This document shows, one piece after another, positions 24,450-24,877 of a stretch of 24,877 nucleotides of DNA. The position numbers and the translations under genes are program-made. The first letter of the stretch is position 1; every line of letters begins with the position of its first letter. The stretch covers positions 1-24,877 of the forward strand of contig JBGAWP010000064.1 of the NCBI GenBank assembly GCA_044227505.1. The letters run 5' to 3'. Source of the stretch: UBA7236 sp044227505. GTDB taxonomy: Bacteria; Bacteroidota; Bacteroidia; Chitinophagales; BACL12. Under the pieces are notes generated by a model. That model did no database searches, was not told the DNA's origin, and saw only the letters and a list, made by a program, of their open reading frames with translations.

Positions 24450-24490
24450 GGTATAGTATACAAAATAGATAGGTGGGAATGGGTTGAAAA
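24450..24490 (+). pseudogene. Duplicated tail fragment of the GNAT gene
   Basis: In frame from 24450, GIVYKIDRWEWVE repeats the GNAT C-terminus (GVVYKIDRWEWVE), with 32 bp identical at DNA level (24459-24490). Beyond it the frame runs on without similarity to the GNAT. It has no start and is read here as a remnant. The rest of 24491-24624 is AT-rich; AATAGTTGCA occurs twice (near 24532 and 24561). Confidence 0.7.
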
Positions 24491-24624
24491 TTACAAGATT
24501 AAGAAAAATTATAATTATATTTTGTTCGAGACAATAGTTGCATGTTAAAATAAATGTTTAATAGTTGCAATACATTATAGAATTACCGCGTTATTCTCAG
24601 ACTGCAATTTGCCAAAAAAAGTGA

Positions 24625-24877
24625 ATGAAATTTTTAACCTCCCTCCTATTTTTATGTTTAAACTGCCTCGAAGGAATTTGCCAATACGCAGCTGTTTCTG
24701 ACACTGCATATAGCATTAAATTTGGAAAATATTTTTTTGAGGTTACAAGTGAGTACACAAATCAAACAAGCTACGAATTCGATTTAAGCTCAAGTTGCTC
24801 CAATTATTCAGAAAAAGAAACCACTCCACTTAAAACGATTCTTTTCAAAAACGATACATTTACAATTCAGCTACCGG
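24625..24877 (+). CDS. Unknown secreted protein, cut by the window edge
   Basis: 84 codons with no stop before the edge, starting at ATG 24625 (AAGTGAATGAAA). Signal peptide MKFLTSLLFLCLNCLEGICQ, then a strand-rich part (YSIKFGKYFFEVTSEY...SYEFDLSSSCSN). I do not recognise it. It resembles the 188-aa protein before it in layout (signal peptide, short beta-rich body, cysteines) but not clearly in sequence. Confidence 0.6.
   Translation, partial: MKFLTSLLFLCLNCLEGICQYAAVSDTAYSIKFGKYFFEVTSEYTNQTSYEFDLSSSCSNYSEKETTPLKTILFKNDTFTIQLP

Overview
The window looks like a chromosomal fragment of an AT-rich Bacteroidota bacterium, perhaps Chitinophagales-like. The clues are a secreted protein with a type IX secretion (Por) C-terminal sorting domain, start codons in A/T-rich leaders (AATTAAAATG type) with few Shine-Dalgarno sites, many signal peptides ending in ...AQ or ...GQ, and families common in that phylum (DUF4199, DUF1761, DUF4287/DUF5655, DUF1801). 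A run of 10 Ns at 6402-6411 shows it is a draft, probably metagenomic, assembly. Every complete gene except one lies on the + strand, and I saw no rRNA or tRNA.

Layout: 1-65 is the end of a VOC/glyoxalase-type gene. 168-815 is an unknown membrane protein. 975-2342 is an RtcB-family RNA ligase. A heptanucleotide array fills the whole spacer up to an unknown multi-pass membrane protein (2472-3449). 3448-4787 is a self-contained repeat/transposase block. It has a REP-associated tyrosine transposase (RAYT, HUH/Y1 family) on the - strand at 3711-4307, a 73-bp tandem array of 33-bp REP hairpins on one side, and two BIME-like REP/inverted-REP units (period 172 bp) on the other. 4864-5321 is a frameshifted gene remnant. 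5425-6745 is an AmpG-like MFS permease broken by the assembly gap. 7027-8533 holds an unknown secreted protein, a 95-bp tandem hairpin repeat and a small lipoprotein. 8586-8829 is an 81-bp composite repeat.

From 8944 the window is mainly ordinary housekeeping and accessory genes: a secreted prolyl oligopeptidase, a gluzincin-type metalloprotease, a TIG plus seven-FG-GAP type IX cargo protein, a luciferase-like flavin monooxygenase, a prenyltransferase/squalene-oxidase-repeat protein, a DHFR/RibD-like reductase and an AraC-type regulator. A tightly spaced run (18295-23808) follows: DUF1761, DUF4287/DUF5655, a TolB/PD40-like lipoprotein, DUF1801, DUF4199, an OmpA-domain protein, an S41 protease and a GNAT acetyltransferase. 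Two small secreted unknowns close the window, the second cut by the window edge.

The most notable content is the repeat biology. Beside the RAYT/REP locus, which shows a compensatory stem change between its two REP subtypes, a TAGGAAG/TAGGACA-type heptad array sits exactly at the 3' end of three unrelated genes and supplies their TAG stop codon. A half-REP supplies the stop codon of a fourth. A 32-bp direct repeat brackets a small secreted gene and carries a duplicated tail of the neighbouring GNAT gene.
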